From NCBI GenBank assembly GCA_016195565.1, contig JACPZK010000006.1, positions 156,900-220,899 of the forward strand: a DNA stretch of 64,000 nucleotides, in the 5' to 3' direction. Below are positions 8,795 to 17,121 of this stretch, one piece after another; within the stretch, counting starts at the first letter, position 1; the number at the start of each line of letters is the position of its first letter. A model generated the notes under the pieces. It saw only the letters and a program-made list of their open reading frames with translations, did not search any database and was not told the origin of the DNA. The DNA is from Nitrospirota bacterium (lineage in GTDB: Bacteria > Nitrospirota > Thermodesulfovibrionia > Thermodesulfovibrionales > UBA1546). The position numbers and the translations under genes are program-made.

Positions 8795-8821
8795 AAGGAC
8801 AAAGGAAAACCCTTTGTCCTT
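8795..8821 (-). terminator. Intrinsic terminator after dsrD
   Basis: A near-perfect 11-base stem (AAGGACAAAGG with CCTTTGTCCTT) around a TTTT loop, followed on the minus strand by a T-rich run. It lies between dsrD and dsrN and should end most transcripts of the dsrABD operon. Confidence 0.85.
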
Positions 8822-8849
8822 CAGTTTTTGAAAAATAAAAAAACTAAAC

Positions 8850-9098
8850 TTATTTTATCAGTCCTTTTTCCCTGAGATACTCTTCGCTCGGAATCTCCAC
8901 TGAGCTTGCGCCGCCGCCATAGGAATACATAAGCCTTCCTACATCAATCATCCCTCTCATGGCCTTCTTGACAACATCCATCTCTATCCCGGTCTCGGCA
9001 TTGATGCCTTTGATGATATCTTTTTCTTTCAGTTTCTTCTTGCCTTTTGCTGCCTCTACGAAGGCAAAAATTTTGTCTTGAAGTTCAGCTGTTTCCAT
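8850..9098 (-). CDS. dsrD: Dissimilatory sulfite reductase associated protein DsrD
   Basis: An 82-residue winged-helix protein matching DsrD along its length, with the typical KKLKEKDIIKGINAETG block and a C-terminal PSEEYLREKGLIK. DsrD is known to activate DsrAB allosterically and is a marker of the reductive sulfite pathway; oxidative sulfur bacteria usually lack it. It is the third gene of the dsrA-dsrB-dsrD operon, 97 bases after dsrB, with a period-7 repeat in the gap. A terminator follows it. Confidence 0.93.
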   Translation of the reverse strand: METAELQDKIFAFVEAAKGKKKLKEKDIIKGINAETGIEMDVVKKAMRGMIDVGRLMYSYGGGASSVEIPSEEYLREKGLIK

Positions 9099-9116
9099 AT
9101 ACCTTACCCCCTTTTT

Positions 9117-9193
9117 ATTTGGGATTGGGGATTAGGGTTTGGGATTTAGCGCTTTTACTAACCCCTAACACCTAACCCCTAACACCTAATTAT
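9117..9193. repeat. Telomere-like period-7 inverted array between dsrB and dsrD
   Basis: The left arm is GGGATTG-GGGATTA-GGGTTTG-GGATTT and the right arm is CCTAACA-CCTAACC-CCTAACA-CCTAATT. The two arms are near complements. This could fold in the dsr transcript between dsrB and dsrD. Confidence 0.8.
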
Positions 9194-9195
9194 TG

Positions 9196-10266
9196 TTACC
9201 ACTTGAATGTTGCTGATGTCCTCATTGTATCGCGCATGAATGTAAAGTCGTCAATTGACTGGAATGTGAACTCAATGCCTGTAAGAGAGAAGAATCTCTC
9301 CCAGCCTATCCTCTCTATCCACTCTCCAACCCTCTCATGCTTCCTCGCATTCTTGGCGTATACTTCAATAATATGTTTTATTGCTGCAACAGCTTTAGGC
9401 CATCTCGGCGGCTCGTTTGAGATGTAAGGAATAACGAGCTTTGAGAACTTCGGATTGCTTCTAAGGCTGTTTACCTTCCCTCCGACAACTATTGCAACTC
9501 CGTCGCGCTCAGGGTCTTTGATGCTGATTGGCGGACAGACTGTAAAACAGTTTCCGCAGTACATACACTTTTCAGCGTTAATCTTAACGCTTTTCTTTGC
9601 AGGATCAGGGCTGATAGCGCGCGTCGGACAGGACCCGATAACAGTCGGGAGTTCGCACATATTCTTGAAGTTGTCGTGGGCAATTGTAGGAACCTTTGTA
9701 TGAACTGCAACAACAGCTATGTCTGAGCAGTGAACAGCGCCGCACATGTTAACGCAGCATGCAACTGCAAGCCTTACCTTGTTAGGAAGCTTCTTTGATT
9801 CAAAATACCCATAGAGTTCATCCATCATTGCCTTAACAAGGCCTGATGCGTCTGTACATGCGCTGTGGCAGTGAACCCATCCCTGTGTATGGACAACATT
9901 TGTGATGTGAGGACCGATTCCGCCCATCTTGAAGCCTCTGTCTTTAAGCTCCTTCTTCAGCGGCTCAAGTTTCTTCTCCTCTGAGACGAGGAATTCCACA
10001 TTGTTTCTTGTTGTGTACCTTAGGTATCCGTCGCAATACTTTTCTGCCATATCGCACTGCTCACGGATTGTCGCAGTGGACAAAAGCCTCGGAGATGCAA
10101 CCCTGACTGTCCAGAGCTTGTCTCCGCTCTCTCCAACATGAACCATTGTCCCCGGAGTCAGGACCTCATGGTATTTCCACTTGCCGTAATTCTTCTGTAT
10201 AACAGGCGGCAAGAACTGTTTATAATTAGGCGGCCCGATGTCTGTTTTTCTCTGTGGTAATGCCAT
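9196..10266 (-). CDS. dsrB: Dissimilatory sulfite reductase beta subunit
   Basis: A 356-residue subunit of the cytoplasmic siroheme enzyme that reduces sulfite with electrons delivered through DsrC. The siroheme-[4Fe-4S] binding region reads CCVNMCGAVHCSD. A ferredoxin insert follows with CMYCGNCFTVCPP. The N-terminus and length are normal for DsrB. It follows dsrA after 27 bases, forming the alpha2beta2 core enzyme. dsrC and dsrMKJOP, which are needed for the complete pathway, are not in this window. Confidence 0.97.
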   Translation of the reverse strand: MALPQRKTDIGPPNYKQFLPPVIQKNYGKWKYHEVLTPGTMVHVGESGDKLWTVRVASPRLLSTATIREQCDMAEKYCDGYLRYTTRNNVEFLVSEEKKLEPLKKELKDRGFKMGGIGPHITNVVHTQGWVHCHSACTDASGLVKAMMDELYGYFESKKLPNKVRLAVACCVNMCGAVHCSDIAVVAVHTKVPTIAHDNFKNMCELPTVIGSCPTRAISPDPAKKSVKINAEKCMYCGNCFTVCPPISIKDPERDGVAIVVGGKVNSLRSNPKFSKLVIPYISNEPPRWPKAVAAIKHIIEVYAKNARKHERVGEWIERIGWERFFSLTGIEFTFQSIDDFTFMRDTMRTSATFKW

Positions 10267-10293
10267 CTTAAATATCCTCCTTACTAAATTTTA

Positions 10294-11526
10294 TTAAAAT
10301 TTGTATTTACCTGTTTTCTTTTCTTCGGCTTCCTTAGCCTTGTATGCAGCGATGTCATCTTCTGTATAGAACATGAATGGGTCTTTTCTTGGTTCCTTTA
10401 TCTGCTGCGGCTGAGGAGGAACGCCTATTGCCTCAAGAAATGACCTCATGCCCTTCATCTCTATAACTTCACCGATTCTTTCTCTCGGCTTTGCATTTTC
10501 ATCCCACCAGTCCCATATTTTTCTGATCATGTCTTTGACCTCAGTGTATGGCGGCTCTACCTTAATAAACGGCACGATGACCCATGAAAGCAGTGAACCT
10601 ACAACGATAGGAGCTTTACTTCCTATGCAGATTGTTGCTCCTCTTTCACCGCTCGCCTTTAATGCCTTTGTCATTTTTGTTATGCAGTGCATGCACCTGC
10701 TGCATTCAGCGTTGTTAATTTTCATCGCCTTTCCGTCATAGCTTATGCACTGCGTCGGACACATATTGACGATCTCGGCGTTTATATCCATTCCTTTCTT
10801 CGCATAATTCTGGACTTCGGCCTGGTCTATTAATATGTCGCCCTTCCATGTCCCGATGATGGACATGTCTGCACGGGCAATAGCTGCAACGCAGTCACAA
10901 GCGCAACCAGAAGACTTTATCTTGAATTTATATGAAAATGCCGGTCTGTGCATCTCATCCTGAAATTCCTGTGTGAGCGCGTATGTGAGATCGAGCGTAT
11001 CATAGTTTGTCCACTCGCAACGGCCAGGTCCGATGCAGCAACTCGGGGTTCTCAATGCAGAACCTGAACTGCCAAGATCCCATCCGCGGGAGGAATATTC
11101 AGCGAATATCGCCTCAAGTGATTCTGTCCTGCAACCCAGAAGAACCAAGTCTCCGGTTGAACCGTGCATATTCGTCAAACCGCTTCCGTATTTATCCCAT
11201 ATATCGCATATTTCTTTCAGCGCCTTGCTTGTGTAGAAAAATCCGCTCGGCTGGTTTAATCTGACGGTATGGAAGTGCGCTACTCCGGGGAATTCATTGC
11301 CTAATTCTGAATACCTTCCGATAACTCCGCCTCCATAGCCGAGAACGCCGACTATACCGCCGTGTTTCCAGTATCCAACCTTGGTGCTGTAACATTTTTC
11401 AAGATGACCGACAGCGTCATTAGCCATCTCATTGGTCTTGGCAGCTTTTTTCATCTCAGTGACAAAGCTTGGCCACGGACCCTTCTCAAGGTCGTCAATT
11501 AAGGGCGTATTATACTTCTTCATCAA
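10294..11526 (-). CDS. dsrA: Dissimilatory sulfite reductase alpha subunit
   Basis: A 410-residue catalytic-type subunit partner of DsrB. Typical DsrA motifs seen are HGSTGDLVLLGCRTE, the cysteine cluster CCIGPGRCEW, the second cluster SSGCACDC, and a ferredoxin domain with CSRCMHC. The C-terminal GVPPQPQQIKEPRKDPFMFY stretch is the usual DsrA tail. It is the first gene of dsrABD; the 115-base leader upstream is AT-rich and should contain the promoter. Sequence type and dsrD linkage point to the reductive direction. Confidence 0.97.
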   Translation of the reverse strand: MMKKYNTPLIDDLEKGPWPSFVTEMKKAAKTNEMANDAVGHLEKCYSTKVGYWKHGGIVGVLGYGGGVIGRYSELGNEFPGVAHFHTVRLNQPSGFFYTSKALKEICDIWDKYGSGLTNMHGSTGDLVLLGCRTESLEAIFAEYSSRGWDLGSSGSALRTPSCCIGPGRCEWTNYDTLDLTYALTQEFQDEMHRPAFSYKFKIKSSGCACDCVAAIARADMSIIGTWKGDILIDQAEVQNYAKKGMDINAEIVNMCPTQCISYDGKAMKINNAECSRCMHCITKMTKALKASGERGATICIGSKAPIVVGSLLSWVIVPFIKVEPPYTEVKDMIRKIWDWWDENAKPRERIGEVIEMKGMRSFLEAIGVPPQPQQIKEPRKDPFMFYTEDDIAAYKAKEAEEKKTGKYKF

Positions 11527-11641
11527 ATTCCTCCTTTGTGTGATTTTTATAGCCTAATTTTCGTGAAAAAATGTAAGCTACACAGATTAAAACACCTTTT
11601 ATCTAATGGTCAAATAAAAAAAACTAATCTATAAATCATAA

Positions 11642-12169
11642 TTATTTATTATCGCTGAGAAATCTTATGGCTTCTTTCACCTTCTCTAAATCTACCTGAG
11701 TATTGAGGCAGGGGCCAAAAGGCCGCTCGTTTGGAATGCCAAGCACAGGCAGCGGATAGGTATCAACAATCCCGCTGCTAAGGTCTGTTTCGCATGCAAC
11801 AGCAACTATTGCATCGGGCCTTAAATCTTTTATAAGCCTCCTTGCAAGCGTACCGCCTGTAGCGACAGAAAGGTTAAGCTTATTCTCATCAGCAATCTGG
11901 ATGAGGTCTTTTATCTCGCACTTGCCGCATCTCTCACAATTATAAATGTTATGCGTAAGCCTGATTGTGCATTCATCTATCTGAAGGCAGTGCGGTAAGA
12001 GGAGCAATATCTTCTTTGTCTTCGGATTTTCAGCCCTGACAAGTTTATTGTTAAGGTTTATGATAAACTGCTGAAGCTGTTCTTTCTTATCCTTTCTGAA
12101 AGAGCCGATAACCATAAGCATGGGATACAAAAACCTCAACACCAATCCCCTTATCCACCTACGCTTCAT
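11642..12169 (-). CDS. DUF116 family protein
   Basis: A 175-residue protein matching the DUF116 family: an N-terminal hydrophobic stretch (residues 8-22), then a domain with LLLLPHCLQ, a cysteine group CERCGKCEI, and VAVACETDLSSGI. The cysteines could bind a metal or an iron-sulfur cluster. It overlaps the end of fmt by 11 bases and ends the def-fmt-DUF116 run. In many bacteria DUF116 genes neighbour fmt, but no activity is known to me. Confidence 0.8.
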   Translation of the reverse strand: MKRRWIRGLVLRFLYPMLMVIGSFRKDKKEQLQQFIINLNNKLVRAENPKTKKILLLLPHCLQIDECTIRLTHNIYNCERCGKCEIKDLIQIADENKLNLSVATGGTLARRLIKDLRPDAIVAVACETDLSSGIVDTYPLPVLGIPNERPFGPCLNTQVDLEKVKEAIRFLSDNK

Positions 12170-13085
12170 CGAAATACATCCCTTCGTTTATGTTTCTTCC
12201 CTGAAGAAAGGCGCTTGCCGGCATCACTTTTTTGTTCTGCGGCTGAAGTTCAACAATAGAAAGCAGCCCGCTGCCTGTGCCTGCAATAAACTCACCGTTA
12301 TGCGCTTTTTCTATACGCCCGGTCATTCCCGAACCGGCAATAGACTTAACACCAATAAGTTTAATCATTTCCCCATTCAAATAACAATACGCCCCGGGCC
12401 ATGGGTGCATTCCCCTCACAAAATTGGACAGTTCTACTGCTGTTTTTGACCAGTTGACCAGGCCATCCTCTTTTTTGATAATAGGCGCATGAGTGACTCC
12501 GCCCTTCTGGGGTATGGGCTTTACTGAACCATCCTTAATCCCCTTTATTGTCTTGAGCAACAGCGATGCTCCAAGTTCAGACAACCTGAGGCTCAGGGTT
12601 TCTGTTGTATCCTCATCGCTAATCTCAAGCTCTTCCTGAAGCAGAATATCGCCGGTGTCAAGCCCTTTATCCATAAGCATTGTCGTAATGCCTGTCTTTT
12701 TCTCGCCGTTTATTATCGCCCATGCAATCGGTGCCGCGCCCCTATATTTTGGAAGAAGCGATGCATGGACATTTATGCAGCCCAGCGCAGGAAGCCTGAG
12801 TATCTCCTCCGTAAGAATCTTTCCGTAAGCCACAACCGCTATAAGCTCAGGCTTAATTGACGAAAGTTTATCCAGAAAAGCGGCATCATTCATTTTCTCG
12901 GGCTGAAGCACGTTTATCCCGTTTTTTACAGCAAGTTCTTTCACAGGTGACTGCGAAAGCAGATGCCCCCTTCCTTTTTTTCTGTCAGGTTGTGTTACGA
13001 CTGCAGAGATTTCTTCTCCAGCCTGAATTAGCGCTTTAAGCGACGGGACTGCAAATAAAGGGGTACCGAAAAAGACTATACGCAT
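12159..13085 (-). CDS. fmt: Methionyl-tRNA formyltransferase
   Basis: A 308-residue cytosolic enzyme that formylates initiator methionyl-tRNA. The N-terminal Rossmann domain starts MRIVFFGTPLFAVPSLKALI. The catalytic region has NVHASLLPKYRGAAPIAWAI and the GDTG-like GLDTGDILLQ. The C-terminal OB-like domain with MHPWPGAYC is complete. It follows def with a 39-base gap that contains a short period-7 stretch, the usual gene pair for starting and finishing N-formylmethionine handling. Confidence 0.95.
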   Translation of the reverse strand: MRIVFFGTPLFAVPSLKALIQAGEEISAVVTQPDRKKGRGHLLSQSPVKELAVKNGINVLQPEKMNDAAFLDKLSSIKPELIAVVAYGKILTEEILRLPALGCINVHASLLPKYRGAAPIAWAIINGEKKTGITTMLMDKGLDTGDILLQEELEISDEDTTETLSLRLSELGASLLLKTIKGIKDGSVKPIPQKGGVTHAPIIKKEDGLVNWSKTAVELSNFVRGMHPWPGAYCYLNGEMIKLIGVKSIAGSGMTGRIEKAHNGEFIAGTGSGLLSIVELQPQNKKVMPASAFLQGRNINEGMYFDEA

Positions 13086-13124
13086 TTATCTCCGGGTTTA
13101 AAATTAAAAGTTAAGAGTTAAAAG

Positions 13125-13643
13125 TTATGATTTCTTAGATTTTTCACTTAAAATTTTTTTATAGCGTTTCTTAAAAAACTCTCTTTTGATGGGGCTCAAT
13201 CTGTCAATGAAGAGTAATCCGTCAAGATGGTCTATCTCATGCTGAAGCGCTCTTGCAAGAAGGTCTCCGCCCGCTATCTCTATGGGTTTGCCTTTTCTGT
13301 CTAAACCCTTTACCAGAACCTCCTCTGCCCTTTTTACTTTTGCCCTGTACTCATGGATGCTCAGGCACCCCTCTTCATCTTCAACACTGCCTTTTTTCTC
13401 AACAATCTCCGGATTTATTAGCACTATAAGAGGGGTCTTTTCATCAGCCGCGCTTACATCTATCACGCATAACCTCTTTGAAACTCCAACCTGATTAGCT
13501 GCAAGGCCAACCCCTTTCGCCGCATACATTGTTTCTATCATGTCATCTATCAATCTCTGGATGCTGCTGTTTATATCAACAACAGGAGCAGTTTTTTCCT
13601 TTAAGATCTTTTCAGGATATTTTTTAATTTCAAGCAGCGCCAT
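13125..13643 (-). CDS. def: Peptide deformylase
   Basis: A 172-residue metalloenzyme that removes the formyl group from new proteins. All three family motifs are visible: GVGLAANQVG, EGCLS (metal cysteine) and HEIDHLDG (two metal histidines and the catalytic glutamate). Length is normal. It is the first gene of the def-fmt-DUF116 group and reads away from the HD-domain gene on the other strand; the shared upstream region is 93 bases. Confidence 0.95.
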   Translation of the reverse strand: MALLEIKKYPEKILKEKTAPVVDINSSIQRLIDDMIETMYAAKGVGLAANQVGVSKRLCVIDVSAADEKTPLIVLINPEIVEKKGSVEDEEGCLSIHEYRAKVKRAEEVLVKGLDRKGKPIEIAGGDLLARALQHEIDHLDGLLFIDRLSPIKREFFKKRYKKILSEKSKKS

Positions 13644-13736
13644 TCTTTATTATAAACCATTTTAAGGTAAGTGAAGAAATGATAATAACAGGAATAAGGA
13701 AAATGTCTCCCTTATTCAAATCTGTTAGAATATTAT

Positions 13737-14285
13737 ATGCATCCGATAGAGATAATCAGGAAATACTACAATCCAGAATCCGAGGCTTATAGTTTCCTTG
13801 TTCAGCACAGCAGGATGGTGGCAAAAAAGGCAGTTGAAGTTGCTGAGAGGGTCAAGCAGCTGAATCCTGATATAAAATTTATTGAAGAGGCAGCAATGCT
13901 GCATGACATAGGAATATTCCTCACGCACGCGCCTCAAATCGGCTGTCATGGAGACAAGCCGTACATCTGTCACGGCTATCTCGGCAGAGAACTTCTGGAG
14001 AGAGAGGGATTCCCAAAACACGCAATCGTATGCGAGACACATATAGGTGCCGGGCTTACAAGCGCAGATATAGAAAAAAACAATTTCCCGCTGCCAAGAA
14101 GGGACATGATGCCAAAAACTCTGGAAGAACAGATTATATGCTTTGCAGACAAGTTTTTTTCGAAAGACAATGAACCGCTCAAAGAAAAACCGATTTCAAA
14201 AGCAAGAGAATTCATAGCGAAATTCGGAGACGATAAACTTAAGCTGTTTGACGAGTGGCTGAAGTTGTTTGGAGAAACAGAGTAA
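13737..14285 (+). CDS. HD-domain phosphohydrolase
   Basis: A 182-residue protein with an HD metal-dependent phosphohydrolase domain. The key HD pair is in AAMLHDIGIF (near residue 58), with an upstream His in LVQHSRMV and later conserved HGYLGRELL and CFADKFFSKD. No signal peptide or second domain. Many relatives are annotated only as HDIG proteins; the substrate (nucleotide or phosphate ester) is unknown. It ends 2 bases before the end of thiC on the other strand. Confidence 0.8.
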   Translation: MHPIEIIRKYYNPESEAYSFLVQHSRMVAKKAVEVAERVKQLNPDIKFIEEAAMLHDIGIFLTHAPQIGCHGDKPYICHGYLGRELLEREGFPKHAIVCETHIGAGLTSADIEKNNFPLPRRDMMPKTLEEQIICFADKFFSKDNEPLKEKPISKAREFIAKFGDDKLKLFDEWLKLFGETE

Positions 14286-14287
14286 CT

Positions 14288-15571
14288 TTACTTTTTCTTC
14301 AACGCCCTTTCCACTGTTCTTATTGCACAGAACTCTCCGCACATGCTGCACACTTCGCTTTCAGTTGGAGGAATCTCTGCCCTCCATTCCCTTACCTTCT
14401 CAGGATTAAGGCTCAAGGCAATCTGGCCGTTCCAGTCAAGCGCCTTTCTGCACTTTGCCATCTGAATATCTTTATCAATAGCTCCTTTTATGCCCTTTGC
14501 TATGTCAGCGGCATGTGCAGCGAGCTTTGATACGATAACTCCTTCTTTCACGTCTTCTATGGTAGGAAGCCTTATATGCTCTGAAGGAGTAACATAACAG
14601 AGGAAATCAGCTCCGGCTGCTCCTGCAATCGCTCCTCCTATAGCTGCTGTTATGTGGTCATAACCCATTCCTATGTCTGTCACCAATGGCCCCAGAACAT
14701 AAAACGGCGCGCCCTTGCAAATCTCCTTTTCGAGCCTTACATTCAGCTCAACCTGATTCAAAGGAACATGGCCCGGCCCTTCGATAATAACCTGAATATT
14801 TTTCTCTACAGCCAGATCCCTTAATTCTCCGAGTGTGAGGAGTTCCTCTATCTGAGTCCTGTCTGTTGCATCTGCAAGGCATCCCGGACGCATCCCGTCT
14901 CCGAGGCTCAGGGTCATGTCATATTTACAGGCAATCTCAAGAAGCCTGTCATACTGCTCATAAAGAGGATTTTCTTTCTGATTGTATATCATCCATTCAA
15001 GGAGAAACGAGCCTCCTCTGCTTACTATGTCGAGAATCCTTCCTTCTTTTTTCAATCTCTCGACCGCCCTCATTGTGAGTCCCGAATGAACAGTAATGAA
15101 GTCGACGCCCTCTTCCGCATGTTCTTCTATTACTTTAAAAAGGTCGTCTGCTGTCATTTTTGCTATTGCGCCTTTCTTTTCAGCGGCACGAACAGCAGCC
15201 TCATAGATTGGAACTGTTCCAACTGCAACAGGAGATTTTTCAATCATCATCTTCCTGAGTTCTTTTATAGGCCCTCCTGTTGAAAGATCCATCACGGCAT
15301 CAGCGCCGTATTTAACAAGGACTTCAAGTTTTTCCATCTCATCGTCCACTGAAATCCTGTCTTTTGAGGTGCCGATATTGGCATTTATTTTTGTGCGCAT
15401 GTTCTTCCCGATACCCATAGGCTTTATTTTGTGGTTTATGTTTATCGGAATAACGCTCACGCCTGATGCAATATCTACCGAAAGCTGTTCGGGCGTTAAC
15501 CCCTCTTCAGAGGCAACAAGCTTTACCTCATCTGTGATAATCCCCTTTTTTGCCAGTTCTATTCTTGTCAT
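14288..15571 (-). CDS. thiC: Phosphomethylpyrimidine synthase
   Basis: A 427-residue radical SAM enzyme that turns aminoimidazole ribotide into the pyrimidine part of thiamine. The C-terminal cluster motif CSMCGEFC is complete, and central blocks such as GDGMRPGCLADATD, IEGPGHVPLNQ and GMGYDHITAAIGGA match ThiC. The frame is open 14 codons further upstream, but those codons lie in a repeat; the ATG at 15571 has a GGAG site 11 bases upstream and is the better start. It is the last gene of the thiS-thiG-thiE-thiC group. Confidence 0.95.
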   Translation of the reverse strand: MTRIELAKKGIITDEVKLVASEEGLTPEQLSVDIASGVSVIPININHKIKPMGIGKNMRTKINANIGTSKDRISVDDEMEKLEVLVKYGADAVMDLSTGGPIKELRKMMIEKSPVAVGTVPIYEAAVRAAEKKGAIAKMTADDLFKVIEEHAEEGVDFITVHSGLTMRAVERLKKEGRILDIVSRGGSFLLEWMIYNQKENPLYEQYDRLLEIACKYDMTLSLGDGMRPGCLADATDRTQIEELLTLGELRDLAVEKNIQVIIEGPGHVPLNQVELNVRLEKEICKGAPFYVLGPLVTDIGMGYDHITAAIGGAIAGAAGADFLCYVTPSEHIRLPTIEDVKEGVIVSKLAAHAADIAKGIKGAIDKDIQMAKCRKALDWNGQIALSLNPEKVREWRAEIPPTESEVCSMCGEFCAIRTVERALKKK

Positions 15572-15588
15572 TTTGCTATTCTCCAATT

Positions 15589-15682
15589 TGTCATTGCGAG
15601 TGAAACGAAGCAATCTCGTCTTTTGAGTTTGTTGCGGCTGATCTTAACCAAGATTGCCACGGGCTTCGCCCTCGCAATGACA
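15589..15682. repeat. TGTCATTGCGAG element between thiE and thiC
   Basis: Begins TGTCATTGCGAGTGAAACG and ends GGGCTTCGCCCTCGCAATGACA. It overlaps the last 39 bases of thiE, so the ThiE tail CHCEGEARGNLG is translated repeat. Confidence 0.85.
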
Positions 15683-16321
15683 TTTCAACCTTAGAAAACT
15701 CAAATATTTTTCTGTTTCCCCTTTAATCTTTTTAGCCCCTAAAATTCCACTTATCAATGCAATGCCATCAGCGCCTGCATCCATAACCTCTTTAATCTTA
15801 TTCTCTTTAATTCCGCCAATAGCAAAAACCGGAATTGAAATCTCAGCCTTTGTTTTTCTGATAATATCAACTCCGAGAGGCTGGCCATATTTCAGTTTTG
15901 ACGGTGTTTTATAAACAGGGCCCAGTGTTATAAAATCAGCGCCTTCCTTCTCTGCCTGTTTTGCCTCTTCGATGCTGTGCGCTGATACGCCTATCATAAA
16001 TTTATCTTTGACAATTTTTCTTACAGCATAAGCAGGCATGCTCTTCTGCCCAAGATGAACACCATCAGCCTCAACAGACAGTGCAATATCAACCCTGTCA
16101 TTAATAAATAATTTCGCCCTGTATTTATCTGCTATTTCCCTCATTCTGTATGCCATATCAAGCAATTCCCTTGTACCTAAATCCTTTTCTCTTAACTGCA
16201 CTGCTTTCACACCGCCCTTTAACGCCGCCCTAACAGCAGGGATTAGGGCTTGGGGATTAGGGATTAGTTTTCTATCTGTTATTAAATAAAGTTTAAAATT
16301 AAGTACGTCTTTTCTTTTCAC
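15644..16321 (-). CDS. thiE: Thiamine-phosphate synthase
   Basis: A 225-residue TIM-barrel enzyme that joins the pyrimidine and thiazole units of thiamine. Core motifs are present: VQLREKDL, FINDRVDIAL, DGVHLGQ, GVSAHS and LGPVYKTPSK, then AIGGI. Two parts are repeat-derived. Near residues 19-28 the loop KLIPNPQALIP is encoded by a G-rich period-7 array, and the last 12 residues come from a TGTCATTGCGAG element. Neither touches the motif residues. It lies between the damaged thiG and thiC in the riboswitch-controlled operon. Confidence 0.92.
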   Translation of the reverse strand: MKRKDVLNFKLYLITDRKLIPNPQALIPAVRAALKGGVKAVQLREKDLGTRELLDMAYRMREIADKYRAKLFINDRVDIALSVEADGVHLGQKSMPAYAVRKIVKDKFMIGVSAHSIEEAKQAEKEGADFITLGPVYKTPSKLKYGQPLGVDIIRKTKAEISIPVFAIGGIKENKIKEVMDAGADGIALISGILGAKKIKGETEKYLSFLRLKCHCEGEARGNLG

Positions 16322-16347
16322 TAATCCCTGACCCCTAATCCCTGCTG
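16234..16347. repeat. Period-7 inverted array in the thiE start and thiG-thiE gap
   Basis: The left arm (16234-16269) repeats GGGATTA/GGGCTTG and lies inside thiE. The right arm (about 16318-16347) repeats CTAATCC/CTGACCC and lies upstream of the thiE start. The first 20 or so ThiE codons sit between the arms. Confidence 0.8.
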
Positions 16348-16899
16348 TTAAAGCATTCCCTCAATCGGACTGCTCGCAGCAGCATAAAGTTTTTTAGGAA
16401 TCCTTCCTGCCTTATACGCAAGCCTGCCCGCAATCACCGCATGCTTCATAGCGCTTGCCATTGCAATCGGATCTTTTGCCCCTGCAATCGCAGTGTTAAG
16501 AAGCACCGCATCACAGCCTAATTCCATCGCAACAGCAACATCAGACGCAGTTCCTACACCAGCGTCCACAATAACCGGCGCCTTCACTGTCTCTAAAATA
16601 ATCCTGATATTGTATGGGTTCCTTATTCCAAGTCCAGAGCCTATTGGAGCAGCCAACTCCTCAACATTGTAACAGCCGGCAGTATTCGGAAGAATCTTGT
16701 ATTTCCTGGGATCAATATAGTCAAACAGGTTTTCGGATTTCCTGTCTATGATATTCACCCTTCTTACAGCAACAGTGACAACATCAGCGCCTGACGCCTC
16801 AATAGCCTTCTTTGTCTCCTCAAAGTCCTTATACTTCCCTGTCCCAACCCAGAGACGGGATTTAAACTCTATCCCTTTAATTATAAACTTATCCTCCAT
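16348..16899 (-). CDS. thiG: Thiazole synthase with a large internal deletion
   Basis: Residues 1-79 match the first part of ThiG ([39 protein letters not shown]). Then the sequence jumps directly to [20 protein letters not shown] and continues to the normal end IEGML. Family members are about 255 residues; this one is 183. About 70 residues are missing in frame, including the MIKVEVIG region whose lysine forms the Schiff base with deoxyxylulose phosphate. It is probably not active as a thiazole synthase, unless the deletion is an assembly error. The start at 16899 has an AAGGAG site; the frame also opens at a GTG 6 bases earlier. Confidence 0.85.
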   Translation of the reverse strand: MEDKFIIKGIEFKSRLWVGTGKYKDFEETKKAIEASGADVVTVAVRRVNIIDRKSENLFDYIDPRKYKILPNTAGCYNVEELAAPIGSGLGIRNPYNIRIILETVKAPVIVDAGVGTASDVAVAMELGCDAVLLNTAIAGAKDPIAMASAMKHAVIAGRLAYKAGRIPKKLYAAASSPIEGML

Positions 16900-16950
16900 A
16901 TACACTCCTTTTAACCTGATTTATTCACAAATATAAGCAGGAATGGTTTG

Positions 16951-17107
16951 AGCGACATTCGAGATTTTTCGGTAATAGTTCTTGGCGAATTGGAGCGTCT
17001 ACAGCCTCGACTGTTTGAGTTTCCCGAATATTTCGGGAAACGAGTTTCGAGGATGTAGCGTAAAGAGCCTTAGAACTGTCGAGAAATATCGGCAGAAAGC
17101 GAATGCC
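16951..17107. repeat. Long imperfect palindrome between thiS and thiG
   Basis: A region of about 157 bases. The centre TTTCCCGAATATTTCGGGAAA is flanked by CTACAGCCTCGA and its near complement TCGAGGATGTAG. The outer arms CATTCGAGA...AGTTCT and AGAACTGTCGAG...CGAATG also pair in part. It has no gene and looks like a small non-coding mobile or structured element inside the thiamine operon. Confidence 0.6.
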
Positions 17108-17121
17108 ATTTCTGCTTATTA

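Noticed and set aside
9117-9193. Telomere-like TTAGGG array as a replicon end
   Set aside because: It lies inside the dsr operon and is one member of a broader class of period-7 arrays; nothing else suggests a linear replicon.
15572-15613. Longer thiC start at 15613
   Set aside because: The extra 14 codons lie in a TGTCATTGCGAG element; the ATG at 15571 has a GGAG ribosome site and the usual MTRIELAKKG start.
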